This document shows, one piece after another, positions 30,582 through 42,662 of a stretch of DNA of 64,000 nucleotides. Position 1 is the first letter of the stretch, and the number at the start of each line of letters is the position of its first letter. A model generated the notes under the pieces. The model did no database searches, had not been told where the DNA came from, and saw only the letters and a list, made by a program, of their open reading frames with translations. Origin of the DNA: Janibacter indicus (GTDB taxonomy: Bacteria > Actinomycetota > Actinomycetes > Actinomycetales > Dermatophilaceae); contig NZ_FWXN01000004.1 of NCBI RefSeq assembly GCF_900176385.1, positions 1 to 64,000 on the forward strand, written 5' to 3'. The translations under genes and the position numbers were made by a program.

Positions 30582-31964
30582 ATGCAGATCGCAGACAACG
30601 TCTCCGACCTGATCGGCAACACCCCGCTGGTCAGGCTCTCCTCCGTTGCCCCCGAGGGGTTCGGGCTCGTCGCGGCCAAGGTCGAGTACCTCAACCCCGG
30701 CGGCAGCATCAAGGACCGCATCGCCCGCAAGCTCATCGAGGCGGCCGAGGCCTCGGGCGAGCTGAAGCCCGGCGGGACCATCGTCGAGCCGACCTCCGGC
30801 AACACCGGCGTCGGTCTGGCGCTCGTCGCGCAGGAGCGCGGCTACCGCTGCATCTTCGTCTGCCCCGACAAGGTCGGCAAGGACAAGATCGACGTGCTGC
30901 GTGCCTACGGCGCCGAGGTGCAGATCGTGCCGACCTCCGTCGCGCCCGACCACCCCGACAGCTACTACTCGGTGAGTGACCGGCTGACGGCGGAGATCGA
31001 GGGGGCGTGGAAGCCCAACCAGTTCTTCAACCTCAACGGGCCGCAGGCGCACTACGAGAGCACCGGTCCGGAGATCTGGGAGCAGACCGACGGCGAGATC
31101 ACCCACCTCGTCGCCGGCATCGGCACCGGCGGCACGATCACGGGCACCGGTCGCTACCTCAAGGAGATCAGCGAGGGCCGGGTCAAGATCATCGGCGCCG
31201 ACCCCGAGGGCTCGGTCTACTCCGGCGGCACCGGCCGCCCCTACCTCGTCGAGGGCGTCGGCGAGGACATGTGGCCCGGGGCCTACGACCCGGAGGTGCC
31301 CGACGAGGTCATCGCGGTCGACGACGCCGAGGCCTTCGCCATGACCCGTCGCCTGGCCCGCGAGGAGGGGCTGCTCGTCGGTGGCTCGAGCGGCATGGCG
31401 GTCGTCGCCGCGCTGCGCGTCGCCGAGCGGGAGGGCCCCGACGCCAAGATCGTCGTCCTGCTGCCCGACGGCGGCCGCGGCTACCTGGCCAAGATCTTCG
31501 ACGACGACTGGATGGCCTCCTACGGCTTCCTGCCCGGCGACGAAGGGAGTGACGCCACCGTCGGCGAGGTGCTGCGTGGCAAGGGCGGCGAGCTGCCCGA
31601 CCTCGTCCACACCCACCCCAACGAGACGATCCGCGAGGCCATCGACATCCTGCGCGAGTACGGCGTCTCGCAGATGCCCGTCGTCGGTGCTGAGCCGCCG
31701 GTCGTCATCGGCGAGGTCGCCGGGGCGGTCACCGAGCGCGAGCTGCTCACGGCCGTCTTCGAGGGGCACGCCTCGCTCGCCGACCCGGTGAGCGCGCACA
31801 TGGGCGCCAAGCTGCCGCAGATCGGTGCCGCCGAGCCCGTCTCGGCCGCGACCGAGGCGCTCGAGCAGGCCGACGCGCTGCTCGTCGTCGAGGGCGGCAA
31901 GCCCCTCGGCGTCATCACCCGGCAGGACCTGCTGGGCCACCTGTCCCACCGAGCGAAGGGCTGA
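30582..31964 (+). CDS. cbs: cystathionine beta-synthase
   Basis: The 460-aa PLP enzyme condenses serine with homocysteine to cystathionine. The catalytic domain has NTPLVRL, the PLP-lysine motif NPGGSIKDRIA (about residues 41-51), PTSGNTGVGLAL and the GIGTGGTITGTGRYLKE phosphate loop. The C-terminal ~110 residues are a CBS-domain pair (HPNETIREAIDILREYGVSQMPVVG; ALLVVEGGKPLGVITRQDLLGHL), separating it from plain cysteine synthase. metB starts 2 bp after its stop. Together they form the transsulfuration pair, as in mycobacteria. Confidence 0.95.
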   Translation: MQIADNVSDLIGNTPLVRLSSVAPEGFGLVAAKVEYLNPGGSIKDRIARKLIEAAEASGELKPGGTIVEPTSGNTGVGLALVAQERGYRCIFVCPDKVGKDKIDVLRAYGAEVQIVPTSVAPDHPDSYYSVSDRLTAEIEGAWKPNQFFNLNGPQAHYESTGPEIWEQTDGEITHLVAGIGTGGTITGTGRYLKEISEGRVKIIGADPEGSVYSGGTGRPYLVEGVGEDMWPGAYDPEVPDEVIAVDDAEAFAMTRRLAREEGLLVGGSSGMAVVAALRVAEREGPDAKIVVLLPDGGRGYLAKIFDDDWMASYGFLPGDEGSDATVGEVLRGKGGELPDLVHTHPNETIREAIDILREYGVSQMPVVGAEPPVVIGEVAGAVTERELLTAVFEGHASLADPVSAHMGAKLPQIGAAEPVSAATEALEQADALLVVEGGKPLGVITRQDLLGHLSHRAKG

Positions 31965-31966
31965 CC

Positions 31967-33148
31967 ATGTCCGAGCGCAAGAGCGCGGCCGACGCGCACG
32001 CGACCCAGGGGTTCGCCACCCGGGCGATCCACGCCGGCTACGAGCCCGACCCGCTGACCGGCGCGGTCAACGTCCCGATCTACGCCAGCTCGACCTTCGC
32101 CCAGGACGGCGTCGGCGGCATGCGCGGCGGCTTCGAGTACGCCCGCACCGGCAACCCGACCCGCCAGGCCCTCGAGGCCAATGCCGCGTCCATCGAGTCC
32201 GGCACCTTCGGTCGTGCCTTCGCCTCCGGCATGGCCGCGACCGACGCGATCCTGCGGGCCTCCCTTCGTCCGGGGGACCACCTCGTCATCCCCGACGACG
32301 CCTACGGCGGCACCTTCCGGCTCATCGACAAGGTCTTCTCCCAGTGGGGGATCGAGCACACGCCGGCGCCGGTCGGTAACGTCGACGCGATCCGCGCCGC
32401 GATGCGCCCGACGACCAAGCTCGTGTGGCTCGAGACGCCGACCAACCCGCTGCTCAACATCGGCGACATCGAGGCCGTCGCCGAGGTCGCCCACGCGGGC
32501 GGGGCGCGGCTGGTCGTCGACAACACCTTCGCCAGTCCCTACCTGCAGCAGCCGCTCACGCGGGGCGCCGACGTGGTGCTCCACTCGAGCACCAAGTACC
32601 TCGGCGGCCACAGCGACGTCGTCGGTGGCCTGCTCGTCACCGACGACGAGCAGATCGACGTCGACGTCGCCTTCCTGCAGAACGGCTCCGGAGGCGTCCC
32701 CGGACCCTTCGACGCCTACCTGACGATGCGCGGGATCAAGACGCTCGGCGTGCGGATGGACCGGCACTGCGACAACGCTGAGGCGGTCGTCGACCTGCTC
32801 GCGGGCCACTCGGAGATCTCCTCGATCCTCTACCCGGGGCTGCCCGAGCACCCGGGCCACGAGGTCGCCGCCCGCCAGATGTCCCGCTTCGGCGGCATGA
32901 TCTCGGTGCGCATGGCTCGTGGGCGTGAGGCCGCGCAGCAGCTGTGCGCGCGGACCGAAATCTTCACCCTCGCCGAGTCGCTCGGCGGCATCGAGTCGCT
33001 CATCGAGCACCCGGGGGCGATGACCCACGCGTCGACCGCAGGCTCGATGCTCGAGGTGCCCGACGACCTGGTGCGCCTGTCGGTCGGCATCGAGGACGTC
33101 TCCGACCTGCTCGCCGACCTCGAGCAGGCCCTCGACGGGCTGGGCTGA
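31967..33148 (+). CDS. metB: cystathionine gamma-synthase / gamma-lyase family enzyme
   Basis: The 393-aa PLP enzyme of the Cys/Met metabolism family has FATRAIHAGYEPDPLTGAVNVPIY at the N-terminus, EYARTGNPTRQALE, and the PLP-lysine motif VVLHSSTKYLGGHSDVVGG (about 202-220). LAESLGGIESLIEHPGAMTHAS follows near the end. Sequence alone does not separate gamma-synthase from gamma-lyase; next to cbs it probably serves reverse transsulfuration from methionine to cysteine, and may do both. ATG 31967 is 2 bp from cbs. A terminator hairpin follows. Confidence 0.92.
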   Translation: MSERKSAADAHATQGFATRAIHAGYEPDPLTGAVNVPIYASSTFAQDGVGGMRGGFEYARTGNPTRQALEANAASIESGTFGRAFASGMAATDAILRASLRPGDHLVIPDDAYGGTFRLIDKVFSQWGIEHTPAPVGNVDAIRAAMRPTTKLVWLETPTNPLLNIGDIEAVAEVAHAGGARLVVDNTFASPYLQQPLTRGADVVLHSSTKYLGGHSDVVGGLLVTDDEQIDVDVAFLQNGSGGVPGPFDAYLTMRGIKTLGVRMDRHCDNAEAVVDLLAGHSEISSILYPGLPEHPGHEVAARQMSRFGGMISVRMARGREAAQQLCARTEIFTLAESLGGIESLIEHPGAMTHASTAGSMLEVPDDLVRLSVGIEDVSDLLADLEQALDGLG

Positions 33149-33161
33149 CCTCTCCACGCAC

Positions 33162-33201
33162 GACGGCGGCCGGTCGGGACCCTCGGGCCCGGCCGGCCGT
33201 C
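33162..33201 (+). terminator. terminator after metB
   Basis: A GC-rich 12-bp stem with one bulged base (33162-33173 with 33189-33201) is followed by TCCTT. It lies 13 bp after the metB stop. Confidence 0.6.
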
Positions 33202-33316
33202 TCCTTGCGATCCGGCAACGGCCTGTGGATCCGGGAACACCAGCCTCATGTCGACCGCTTAGTCTGGTGACACCTCTGCGGCCGACGTGCCGTGCCAGCC
33301 CCATCAGGAGCAGACG

Positions 33317-34279
33317 ATGAGCAACCCGATCCTCGGCCGGGTCGAGCAGGACGCCCAGCACGGCTACGCCGGCTTCCGTGACACGGGGCAGGCGCCCCAG
33401 CAGCAGTACGGCCAGCAGGCCTACGGCAACCAGGGCTACGCGCCCCAGCAGGGCCAGCCCTACGGCCAGCCCCAGCAGTACGGCCAGCCGCAGCAGTACG
33501 GCCAGCCCTACGGTCAGCCCCAGCCGGGCTACGGTCAGCCCGGGCCCGCCGGTGGCTTCGGCGGCGGTGGCGGCGACAACCGGCCGATCACCCTCGACGA
33601 CGTCCTCCTGCGCACCGGCGCGCTCTTCGCCGTGCTGCTGGCCGTCTCGGCGGTCGGTTGGACCCTGTCGGCGATGGTCCCGGCGATCGGCAGCCTGATG
33701 ATGATGGTCGGCCTCGTGGGCACCATCGGCATGAGCCTGTTCATGATGTTCCGCCGCAAGCCGGTCGGCGTCGTCGTCGCGGTCCTCTACGCGGTCCTCG
33801 AGGGCGCCTTCGTCGGGCCGATCAGCGGCTTCTACCACCAGATCTACGACCCGGTCGGCTCGAGCGTCTTCGAGTCCATCGTCACCCAGGCGATCCTCGC
33901 GACGCTCTGCGTCTTCGGCGCGATGCTCGTCCTCTACCGCACGGGTGTCATCAAGGTGACGCAGAAGTTCCGCGCCATCGTCAGCATGATGGTCTTGGGC
34001 TACTTCGTCTTCTCGATGATCAACCTCGGCTACATGATCTTCTTCGACGGCTCGCCCTTCGGCTTCGGTGGCACGGGCTGGCTCGGCATCGGCATCTCGG
34101 TCTTCGGCACCGGTCTGGCCGCGGTCACCCTGGCGCTCGACTTCGACAACATCGAGACGGCGATCCGCACCCAGGCGCCGGTCAGCTACGGCTGGCACCT
34201 GGCGATCGGACTCCTCGTCACCCTCGTCTGGCTCTACCTCGAGCTGCTGCGCCTGCTGGCCCGGCTCCGCTCGGATTGA
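33317..34279 (+). CDS. Bax inhibitor-1/YccA family membrane protein with Q/Y/P/G-rich N-terminus
   Basis: The 320-aa protein's first ~85 residues are low-complexity repeats ([31 protein letters not shown]), probably a disordered cytosolic arm. The rest has seven hydrophobic helices of the actinobacterial YccA/BI-1 type, including [35 protein letters not shown] and a C-terminal [10 protein letters not shown] segment carrying the conserved acidic pair. The family is linked to calcium leak and membrane stress, but the bacterial role is not settled. ATG 33317 follows a CAGGAGC site. A small ORF overlaps its stop. Confidence 0.88.
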   Translation: MSNPILGRVEQDAQHGYAGFRDTGQAPQQQYGQQAYGNQGYAPQQGQPYGQPQQYGQPQQYGQPYGQPQPGYGQPGPAGGFGGGGGDNRPITLDDVLLRTGALFAVLLAVSAVGWTLSAMVPAIGSLMMMVGLVGTIGMSLFMMFRRKPVGVVVAVLYAVLEGAFVGPISGFYHQIYDPVGSSVFESIVTQAILATLCVFGAMLVLYRTGVIKVTQKFRAIVSMMVLGYFVFSMINLGYMIFFDGSPFGFGGTGWLGIGISVFGTGLAAVTLALDFDNIETAIRTQAPVSYGWHLAIGLLVTLVWLYLELLRLLARLRSD

Positions 34280-34533
34280 TCCCCGACGACGTCGCGACCG
34301 AGCTCGGCCGCGTGGTCCGCAGGTGGCAGCAGCTGCCGCTGGACCGCGCGGCCGAGCGCGTTGCGGGCGTGCACGACCTGATGGCCGACGTCGCGGGCGA
34401 ACCCCTGCCCGACCTCGGGCCGGCCGTGGTCATGGACCAGCTGCGGGTGGTCGTCTTCGACGCCTGCCGGGCCGAAGGGGAGTCCCCGCACCTCGCGCAG
34501 CGGCTCGCCTCCCTTCGCCTCACCTGGGCCTGA
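34276..34533 (+). CDS. small conserved hypothetical protein (85 aa)
   Basis: An 85-aa helical protein begins at TTG 34276, overlapping the Bax-inhibitor-like stop codon (TTGA), which suggests translational coupling. It contains [32 protein letters not shown], a C-terminal pattern I recall from small actinobacterial proteins of unknown function. The rare TTG start is inferred from the overlap; no other start precedes the conserved part. No TM segment. Confidence 0.65.
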   Translation: MIPDDVATELGRVVRRWQQLPLDRAAERVAGVHDLMADVAGEPLPDLGPAVVMDQLRVVVFDACRAEGESPHLAQRLASLRLTWA

Positions 34534-34547
34534 CCGCGCCCACATGA

Positions 34548-34653
34548 CCGCATTGCCCTACGGCAATGCGGACACCAGTGGCCGGGCCTGCACATTGCCG
34601 TAGGGCAATGCGGACGTCAGAGGCCAGGCCTGCGCATTGCCGTAGGGCAATGC
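34548..34653. repeat. 42-bp-period array of 20-bp palindromes
   Basis: Three palindromes start at 34550, 34592 and 34634, exactly 42 bp apart: GCATTGCCCTACGGCAATGC, then two in the reverse-complement form (core CATTGCCGTAGGGCAATG). The two 22-bp spacers are themselves similar (GGAC...CAG.GGCC.GGCCTGC). A decayed fourth unit follows at about 34666. The palindrome is the one found twice at 8.75 kb. The array lies between the small 85-aa gene and the convergent SGNH hydrolase gene. Confidence 0.88.
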
Positions 34654-34711
34654 AGCCTGGCCTGCGCATCCCCTTGAGGAAGTACGGACATCAGGGGCCC
34701 GGGCGGCGGGC

Positions 34712-37851
<3,140 letters not shown>

Positions 37852-37852
37852 G

Positions 37853-38308
37853 ATGCGCTCCCTCGGTCTGCTCCTCGCCGCACTCCTCACGCTGGCCGGG
37901 TGCGGCTGGGGGAGCGAGCCCGAGCTGCCCACCGAGCCGACCAAGGCGGTCGACGAACGCGGGACGCGCACCGACCTCGACCCGCTGACCTCGCGCTTCC
38001 CCGACCTCGGTGAGCCCGTGTCGGCGACGTGGCAGTCCGGCACCCTCGGCGACGACCGGAGCGCGCCCGGCCCCTCGACCTACTGGATCGACGCCGTGGT
38101 CACCGTCGAGCCCGGGGTGGCCGACTCCCTTCGCGCGCAGCCGTCGTCAGACAGTGGCCGGGACATGGACCTCGTCGACGCCGTGGCCGACGAGGTCGGC
38201 GAAGGTGACTTCGCCCCGGTGGCCGTCGGCGGTCCGGACATGTGGCAGGTCGACGCCTGGGTCGCCGCTGACCGTGACGTCGTGGTCATCTCCGCCCGCG
38301 GGGAGTGA
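37853..38308 (+). CDS. small lipoprotein of unknown function
   Basis: The 151-aa protein has a signal with lipobox LAGC (Cys about residue 17), then an acidic Pro/Thr linker and a small alpha/beta domain (STYWIDAVVTVEPGVADSLRAQ; GPDMWQVDAWVAADRDVVVISARGE). It starts 1 bp after the fadH stop and overlaps or abuts the DUF1992 gene, so it is co-transcribed. No named family recognised; it is expected at the outer face of the membrane. Confidence 0.75.
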   Translation: MRSLGLLLAALLTLAGCGWGSEPELPTEPTKAVDERGTRTDLDPLTSRFPDLGEPVSATWQSGTLGDDRSAPGPSTYWIDAVVTVEPGVADSLRAQPSSDSGRDMDLVDAVADEVGEGDFAPVAVGGPDMWQVDAWVAADRDVVVISARGE

Positions 38309-38328
38309 GCCGGGGTCACACTGGGGTC

Positions 38329-38808
38329 ATGGGAGTACCGCCGTACGAGGGGTGGGTCGAGCGTCAGATCCGTGAGGCCACCGAGCGCGGGGAGTTCGAC
38401 GACCTGCCCGGCGCGGGTCGGCCCCTGCGTGGGATCGAGAGCAGTGATCCCGACTGGTGGGTCAAGGGGATGATGGCCCGCGAGGGGCTCGACTGCAGCG
38501 ATGCGCTGCCACCCGTGCTGCAGCTGCGACGCGAGGCGGCTGGTTATCCGCAGTCCCTCGCGGAGGAGCGCCACGAGGCCGATGTGCGCGAGCTGCTGCG
38601 CGACTTCAACCGGCGCGTGCTCGACGAGCGCAGGCGCCCGACCTTCGGGCCGACGGCGCCGCCGCTGGCCCCGACAGTCGACGTCGAGCAGATGGTCGCG
38701 GCGTGGCGTCGGCTGCGCGAGGAGCGGGCCGTCGTCCCGACGCCGGTGGAGGCCCCGGGGTCGCCCCCTTCGCCTCGACGGTGGTGGCGCCGGCTCCTCG
38801 GCAGGTGA
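38329..38808 (+). CDS. DUF1992 (DnaJ-associated) family protein
   Basis: The 159-aa protein from ATG 38329 has the DUF1992 signature YEGWVERQIREATERGEFDDLPGAGRPLRG in its first 35 residues, the characteristic start of the family. The middle (LQLRREAAGYPQSLAEERHEADVRELLRDFNRRVLDERR) is helical and the C-terminus Arg/Trp-rich. Some eukaryotic members are DnaJ homologues (DNAJC28); the bacterial function is not established. An alternative GTG at 38305 would overlap the lipoprotein stop (GTGA) and add eight residues. Confidence 0.87.
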   Translation: MGVPPYEGWVERQIREATERGEFDDLPGAGRPLRGIESSDPDWWVKGMMAREGLDCSDALPPVLQLRREAAGYPQSLAEERHEADVRELLRDFNRRVLDERRRPTFGPTAPPLAPTVDVEQMVAAWRRLREERAVVPTPVEAPGSPPSPRRWWRRLLGR

Positions 38809-38813
38809 CCGGG

Positions 38814-39515
38814 TCAGGCGTCGCGGCCCAGCACCGACTCCTGGCTCGGCACCTCGTCCTGACGCAGGATCCCGACCTGGCAGGTCAGGCCGTTGGGTCC
38901 GTGGTTGCAGTACCCGCCAGGGTTCTTGTGGAGGTACTGCTGGTGGTAGTCCTCGGCGTACCAGAAGGCGCCCGCCTCGCTGGCAGGGCGCATCTCGGTG
39001 ACGACCGGCGGCAGGCCGTGCCGGGCCAGCTCCTCACCGAAGGACGCGGCCGTCGCCTCGACGGCCGCGCGCTGCTCCTCGGTGGTCCAGTAGATCGCCG
39101 AGCGGTACTGCGTGCCGACGTCATTGCCCTGGCGGTCGGGGGTCGTCGGGTCGTGATTTTCCCAGAAGGCCTTGAGCAGCAACTCCGGTCGCGTCTGCCG
39201 GGGGTCGTAGGCGACGAGGACGCTCTCGGTGTGCCCGGTCAGGCCGGTGCACGTCTCCTCGTAGGTCGGGTTGGGCGTGAAGCCTCCCATGTAGCCGGCG
39301 GCCGTGGTCACCACGCCGGGCAGCTGCCAGAAGATCCGCTCCGCGCCCCAGAAGCAGCCCATCGCGACGTGGAGCACCTCGGTGCCCTCGGGCCACGGGC
39401 CCTCGAGCGGCGTGCCGAGCACCTCGTGGGTCGTCGGCACGGTGAAGGGCCGCTCCGGACGTCCCGGCAGGGCGCTCTCGGCGGTGGGCATGGGGGGGAT
39501 CGCACGACCGAACAT
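38814..39515 (-). CDS. msrA: peptide methionine sulfoxide reductase A
   Basis: The 233-aa enzyme reduces the S-form of methionine sulfoxide in damaged proteins. The active-site motif MGCFWGAERIFW has the catalytic Cys at about residue 54, the GYMGGFTPNPTYEETCTGLTGHTESV block follows, and resolving cysteines lie near the C-terminus (GGYCNHGPNGLTCQVG). The N-terminal extension (FGRAIPPMPTAESALPGRPERPF) is typical of actinobacterial MsrA. I use ATG 39515 (MFGR); ATG 39524 is possible. It is convergent with the DUF1992 gene 5 bp away. Confidence 0.94.
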   Translation of the reverse strand: MFGRAIPPMPTAESALPGRPERPFTVPTTHEVLGTPLEGPWPEGTEVLHVAMGCFWGAERIFWQLPGVVTTAAGYMGGFTPNPTYEETCTGLTGHTESVLVAYDPRQTRPELLLKAFWENHDPTTPDRQGNDVGTQYRSAIYWTTEEQRAAVEATAASFGEELARHGLPPVVTEMRPASEAGAFWYAEDYHQQYLHKNPGGYCNHGPNGLTCQVGILRQDEVPSQESVLGRDA

Positions 39516-39616
39516 GCCCTCCATCCTCGCAGGTCGGCGAAGGGGAGTCCTCCCCATTGGGAGCATCGGCTCCGGCTGCCTAGGGTTGACCCGAGACCGG
39601 AGGAAGGCAGGCGCGG

Positions 39617-40399
39617 GTGCGGCACATCAGTCATGGGGCGGACGTCGAGAGACTCGACGACATCGCCGTGGCCCTGCGACGCCAGGGGGACAAGGTTACC
39701 GACGCCGGTGACCGTGGGGCCAACCTCGTCGAGCGTCTGCGGGCGCTGTGGGACGGACCCGACTTCGAGCGCTTCGCCAAGGACTGGCGCGCGGCGCACC
39801 GCCAGCTCGACGACGCCGAGAGCGCGATGCGCACCTTCAGCCGCAAGCTCGTCGCCGAGGCCGAGGCGCAGCGCACCAAGTCCAGCATCGGCGGCAGTGC
39901 CCTGAGCGGTGGCTCCGCAGGCCCGGCATTCCAGCGCTCCGACCGGGGCGGCTCGAGCAGCCACGGACCGGCCTTCGAGCGGTCCGACGGAGGCGGCTCG
40001 AGCAGCGACGGCGCGGCCTTCGAGCGGTCCGACGGCGGGGGGACCGGTCAGGCCTACCGGCTGGCGGACTCCCTGCGTGACCACCCCCTGGCGGTGTGCC
40101 CGGCGCTGCCCGACGACGCCGAGACCCTCGAGCTGGGCGCCTTCGAGCGGGTCGAGACCCAGCCCGCCTTCGAGCGGGTCGAGACCCAGCCCGCATGGGA
40201 CCTGCCGGACATCGACTCGCTCGAGCCGCTGCCTGCATGGGAGAGCCCGGACCTCGGCCCGATCGAGCCGCTGCCCGCACCCTGGGAGCGGCCGGAGATC
40301 GGCCCGATCGAGATCCTGCCGGCGCCCCTGCCCTTCGACCCGATCCGGATCGGCGAGGGCGAGCTGCACCAGGACGTCGACGGGGAGTGGCTGCGCTGA
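39617..40399 (+). CDS. WXG100-like N-terminal protein with Ser/Gly repeats and a Pro-rich tail
   Basis: The 260-aa protein's first ~90 residues are helical with a central LWDGPDFERFAKDW turn, reminiscent of the WXG100/ESX two-helix hairpin (the G follows WD, so not an exact WxG). Then come three near-copies of a PAFxRSDxGGSSS unit (about 115-145), two exact AFERVETQP units (176-194) and a run of LPAWE(S/R)P(D/E)xGPIEPLPA units to the end. No TM or signal peptide. No ESX secretion genes are nearby. It might be a secreted or polymorphic-toxin-like adaptor, but that is a guess. Start GTG 39617. Confidence 0.68.
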   Translation: MRHISHGADVERLDDIAVALRRQGDKVTDAGDRGANLVERLRALWDGPDFERFAKDWRAAHRQLDDAESAMRTFSRKLVAEAEAQRTKSSIGGSALSGGSAGPAFQRSDRGGSSSHGPAFERSDGGGSSSDGAAFERSDGGGTGQAYRLADSLRDHPLAVCPALPDDAETLELGAFERVETQPAFERVETQPAWDLPDIDSLEPLPAWESPDLGPIEPLPAPWERPEIGPIEILPAPLPFDPIRIGEGELHQDVDGEWLR

Positions 40400-40415
40400 C
40401 TCGTCCACAGGCATG

Positions 40416-40457
40416 ACGAAGGGGGGTCCCGACCAGTTGGTCGGGACCCCCCTTCGT
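40416..40457. terminator. perfect bidirectional terminator between the WXG-like gene and greA
   Basis: A 20-bp perfect stem (40416-40435 with 40438-40457) has only two unpaired bases at its tip. The outer parts of both arms are the CGAAGGGG motif. It separates convergent genes. Confidence 0.88.
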
Positions 40458-40476
40458 GGCTCTGCCGTCGCGGCGA

Positions 40477-40971
40477 TCAGGCCTGGTAGGGCTTGGCCGA
40501 GACGATCTTGACCTCGATGGTCTTGCCGTTGGGGGCGTCGTAGGTGGCGGTCTCGCCGACCTTCTTGCCGTTGATCGCGCCGCCGAGCGGGGACTGCTCG
40601 GAGTAGACGTCGATCGAGTCGCTGCCGTCGGCGATCTCGCGGGACCCGAGGAGGAAGGTCTCCTCGTCGCCGAAGAGCTCGACGGTGACGACCATGCCGG
40701 GCTCGACGACACCGTCGTCCGGCGGGGCCTCGCCGACGATCGCGGTGTCGAGGATCTGCTTGAGCTGGCGGATGCGGGCCTCCATCTTGCCCTGCTCCTC
40801 CTTGGCGGCGTGGTAGCCACCGTTTTCCTTCAGGTCGCCCTCCTCGCGGGCGGCCTCGATGCGCTTGGCGATCTCGACGCGACCCGGGCCCGAGAGCTCA
40901 CGCAGCTCGGCCTGGAGTCGCTCGAAGGCCTCCTCGGTCAGGTACGACGCGGTGGACGCGGTCTGGGTCAC
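40477..40971 (-). CDS. greA: transcription elongation factor GreA
   Basis: The 164-aa protein has an N-terminal coiled coil (YLTEEAFERLQAELRELSGPGRVEIAKRIEAAREEGDLKENGGYHAAKEEQGKMEARI) with the acidic DLKENGGYHAAKE tip that stimulates RNA cleavage in backtracked polymerase. The C-terminal FKBP-like domain has VTVELFGDEETFLLGSREIAD and SPLGGAINGKKVGETATYDAPNG. GTG 40971 has an AAGGAGAG site. Same order (greA, DUF4307 gene, divergent mca) as in M. tuberculosis. Confidence 0.96.
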   Translation of the reverse strand: MTQTASTASYLTEEAFERLQAELRELSGPGRVEIAKRIEAAREEGDLKENGGYHAAKEEQGKMEARIRQLKQILDTAIVGEAPPDDGVVEPGMVVTVELFGDEETFLLGSREIADGSDSIDVYSEQSPLGGAINGKKVGETATYDAPNGKTIEVKIVSAKPYQA

Positions 40972-41065
40972 GGATCTCTCCTTGCTCTGTAGCCGTGCGG
41001 GATCGACGTCGACCCCCCACGGACGGTGAACCGTGGTGCCTCGGCGGTGCCGGGTGATGCACAAA

Positions 41066-41089
41066 GGTCTGGACCCATCGGTCCAGACC
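41066..41089 (-). terminator. hairpin downstream of the DUF4307 gene
   Basis: A 10-bp perfect stem (41066-41075 with 41080-41089) with a 4-base loop is followed on the minus strand by TTTGTG. It lies between the DUF4307 stop and greA, so it probably ends DUF4307 transcription. A 16-bp perfect palindrome, CATCTGCCGGCAGATG, lies at 41120-41135 in the same gap. Confidence 0.6.
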
Positions 41090-41141
41090 CACGGTTGCGG
41101 TAAAGGATCAGTGTACCGCCATCTGCCGGCAGATGCAGGTG

Positions 41142-41567
41142 TCAGTCCACCGCGGCGCAGTCCTTGACCGTCGCCGTCACCGCGGTCGTCGTCGTGCGCA
41201 CCGCGACCCGCACGCGCGTGGTGCGCTCCTCGCTCGCCGGCACCGCCTGCTCCTTGGTCCCGACGCGTCCGTACTGGTCGTCCATCGCGGTCACCGTGCA
41301 CGACAGCGCGGTCCCCGGGGGGCGGGTGACGTCGAAGATCATGACGATCTCGCGCTCGCCGTTGCGCTCGAAGCCGATGTCGGTGCTCGTCACCGCGCCC
41401 TCGGTGCTCGAGAGGCCGAACCAGATGGTCAGCGCGGTCGCGACGACGACGAAGCCGCCCCCGAGGAGCCACCAGCGCCGTTGTCCCCGACCGCCGCCGG
41501 CCTCGTGCTCCGCCTCCTCGCGCTCCGGGTCCCAGGCCGGTTGGGTCTCGGGGGCGTCGGGGCTCAT
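41142..41567 (-). CDS. DUF4307 family single-TM protein
   Basis: The 141-aa protein has an acidic N-terminus, one TM helix ([22 protein letters not shown], about 32-53) and an outer domain of beta strands ([45 protein letters not shown]) with two cysteines, the second near the C-terminus (VKDCAAVD). This matches DUF4307, encoded beside mca and greA in actinobacteria. Function unknown. It is divergent from mca. Confidence 0.88.
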   Translation of the reverse strand: MSPDAPETQPAWDPEREEAEHEAGGGRGQRRWWLLGGGFVVVATALTIWFGLSSTEGAVTSTDIGFERNGEREIVMIFDVTRPPGTALSCTVTAMDDQYGRVGTKEQAVPASEERTTRVRVAVRTTTTAVTATVKDCAAVD

Positions 41568-41711
41568 CACTGCTCCTGCGGGCGAAGGGGGTGGCACCGG
41601 TCGTCGTCGAGGGGGTCGGCGCACGGTGAGAGGATGGGTCCATTGTCCGTGACACCAGACCGCGTCGGCACACCGGCCCGCGCGGCGCACCTCCCCGGGA
41701 GGACCCCAGCA

Positions 41712-42662
41712 GTGGAAGCACTCAGGCTCATGGCCGTGCACGCACACCCCGACGACGAGTCGAGCAAGGGTGCCGCGACGACCGCCCGCTACGTCCACGA
41801 CGGCGCCGAGGTGCTCGTCGTGACGTGCACCGGTGGTGAGCGCGGCGACGTGCTCAACCCCAGGCTCAAGGACGACCCGCACATCCAGCGCGACATCGTC
41901 GAGGTGCGGCGTCAGGAGATGGCGCGGGCGCAGGCCGCCCTCGGGGTCCAGCACACCTGGCTCGGCTTCGTCGACTCCGGCCTGCCCGAGGGCGACCCGC
42001 TGCCCGCGCTGCCCGACGGCTGCTTCTACCGTGAGCCGCTCGAGGTGGCGACCGAGGCGCTCGTGCGCGAGATCCGCCGCTTCCGCCCGCACGTCATGAC
42101 GACCTACGACGAAAACGGGGGCTACCCGCACCCCGACCACGTCATGACCAACCGCGCGAGCGTCGCGGCCTTCGAGGCGGCCGGCGACCCCGAGGCCTTC
42201 CCGCACGCCGGCGAGCCCTGGCAGCCGCTCAAGCTCTACTACATCGGCGGCTTCAGCCTCGACCGGATCCACACCTTCCACGAGGCGCTCGTCGCAGCGG
42301 GCAAGGAGTCCCCCTTCCTCGTCTGGATCACGCGCGCCGAGGGTCGACCGCAGCGCACGCTGACGACGTGGGTCGAGTGCTCGGCCTTCTTCGACGCCCG
42401 TGACGAGGCGCTGCGCTCGCACGCGACGCAGATCGATCCCGATGGCTTCTTCTTTGCCGTGCCCAACGACGTGCAGGCCGACCTGTGGCCGACCGAGGAG
42501 TACGAGCTGGCGATCAGCCTCGTCGAGACCTCGCTGCCCGAGGACGACCTCTTCGCCGGGATCCCGGCGAACCTGGCCGAGGCCGACGCCCTCGGTGCGC
42601 GCACCGACCTGACCGCGGTCCACGACACCCGGACCGCACCGACCGTGAGGGAGTGGCAGTGA
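41712..42662 (+). CDS. mca: mycothiol S-conjugate amidase
   Basis: The 316-aa zinc amidase of the LmbE/MshB family cleaves mycothiol S-conjugates for detoxification. It has the metal-binding [21 protein letters not shown] at about residues 7-27, [12 protein letters not shown], and the third zinc ligand region [16 protein letters not shown] (about 133-148). The length, [17 protein letters not shown] and the C-terminal PEDDLFAG segment fit Mca rather than MshB. GTG 41712 is the start. A small membrane protein gene overlaps its stop (GTGA), as in M. tuberculosis. Confidence 0.93.
   Translation: MEALRLMAVHAHPDDESSKGAATTARYVHDGAEVLVVTCTGGERGDVLNPRLKDDPHIQRDIVEVRRQEMARAQAALGVQHTWLGFVDSGLPEGDPLPALPDGCFYREPLEVATEALVREIRRFRPHVMTTYDENGGYPHPDHVMTNRASVAAFEAAGDPEAFPHAGEPWQPLKLYYIGGFSLDRIHTFHEALVAAGKESPFLVWITRAEGRPQRTLTTWVECSAFFDARDEALRSHATQIDPDGFFFAVPNDVQADLWPTEEYELAISLVETSLPEDDLFAGIPANLAEADALGARTDLTAVHDTRTAPTVREWQ

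Noticed and set aside
31520-34198. Minus-strand 892-codon open frame over cbs, metB and the BI-1 gene
   Set aside because: Shadow of three genes with strong family motifs on the plus strand.
34548-34653. CRISPR-like regular spacing of palindromes
   Set aside because: Only three full units, spacers are similar to each other, and no cas genes are near; it is a tandem repeat array, not a CRISPR.
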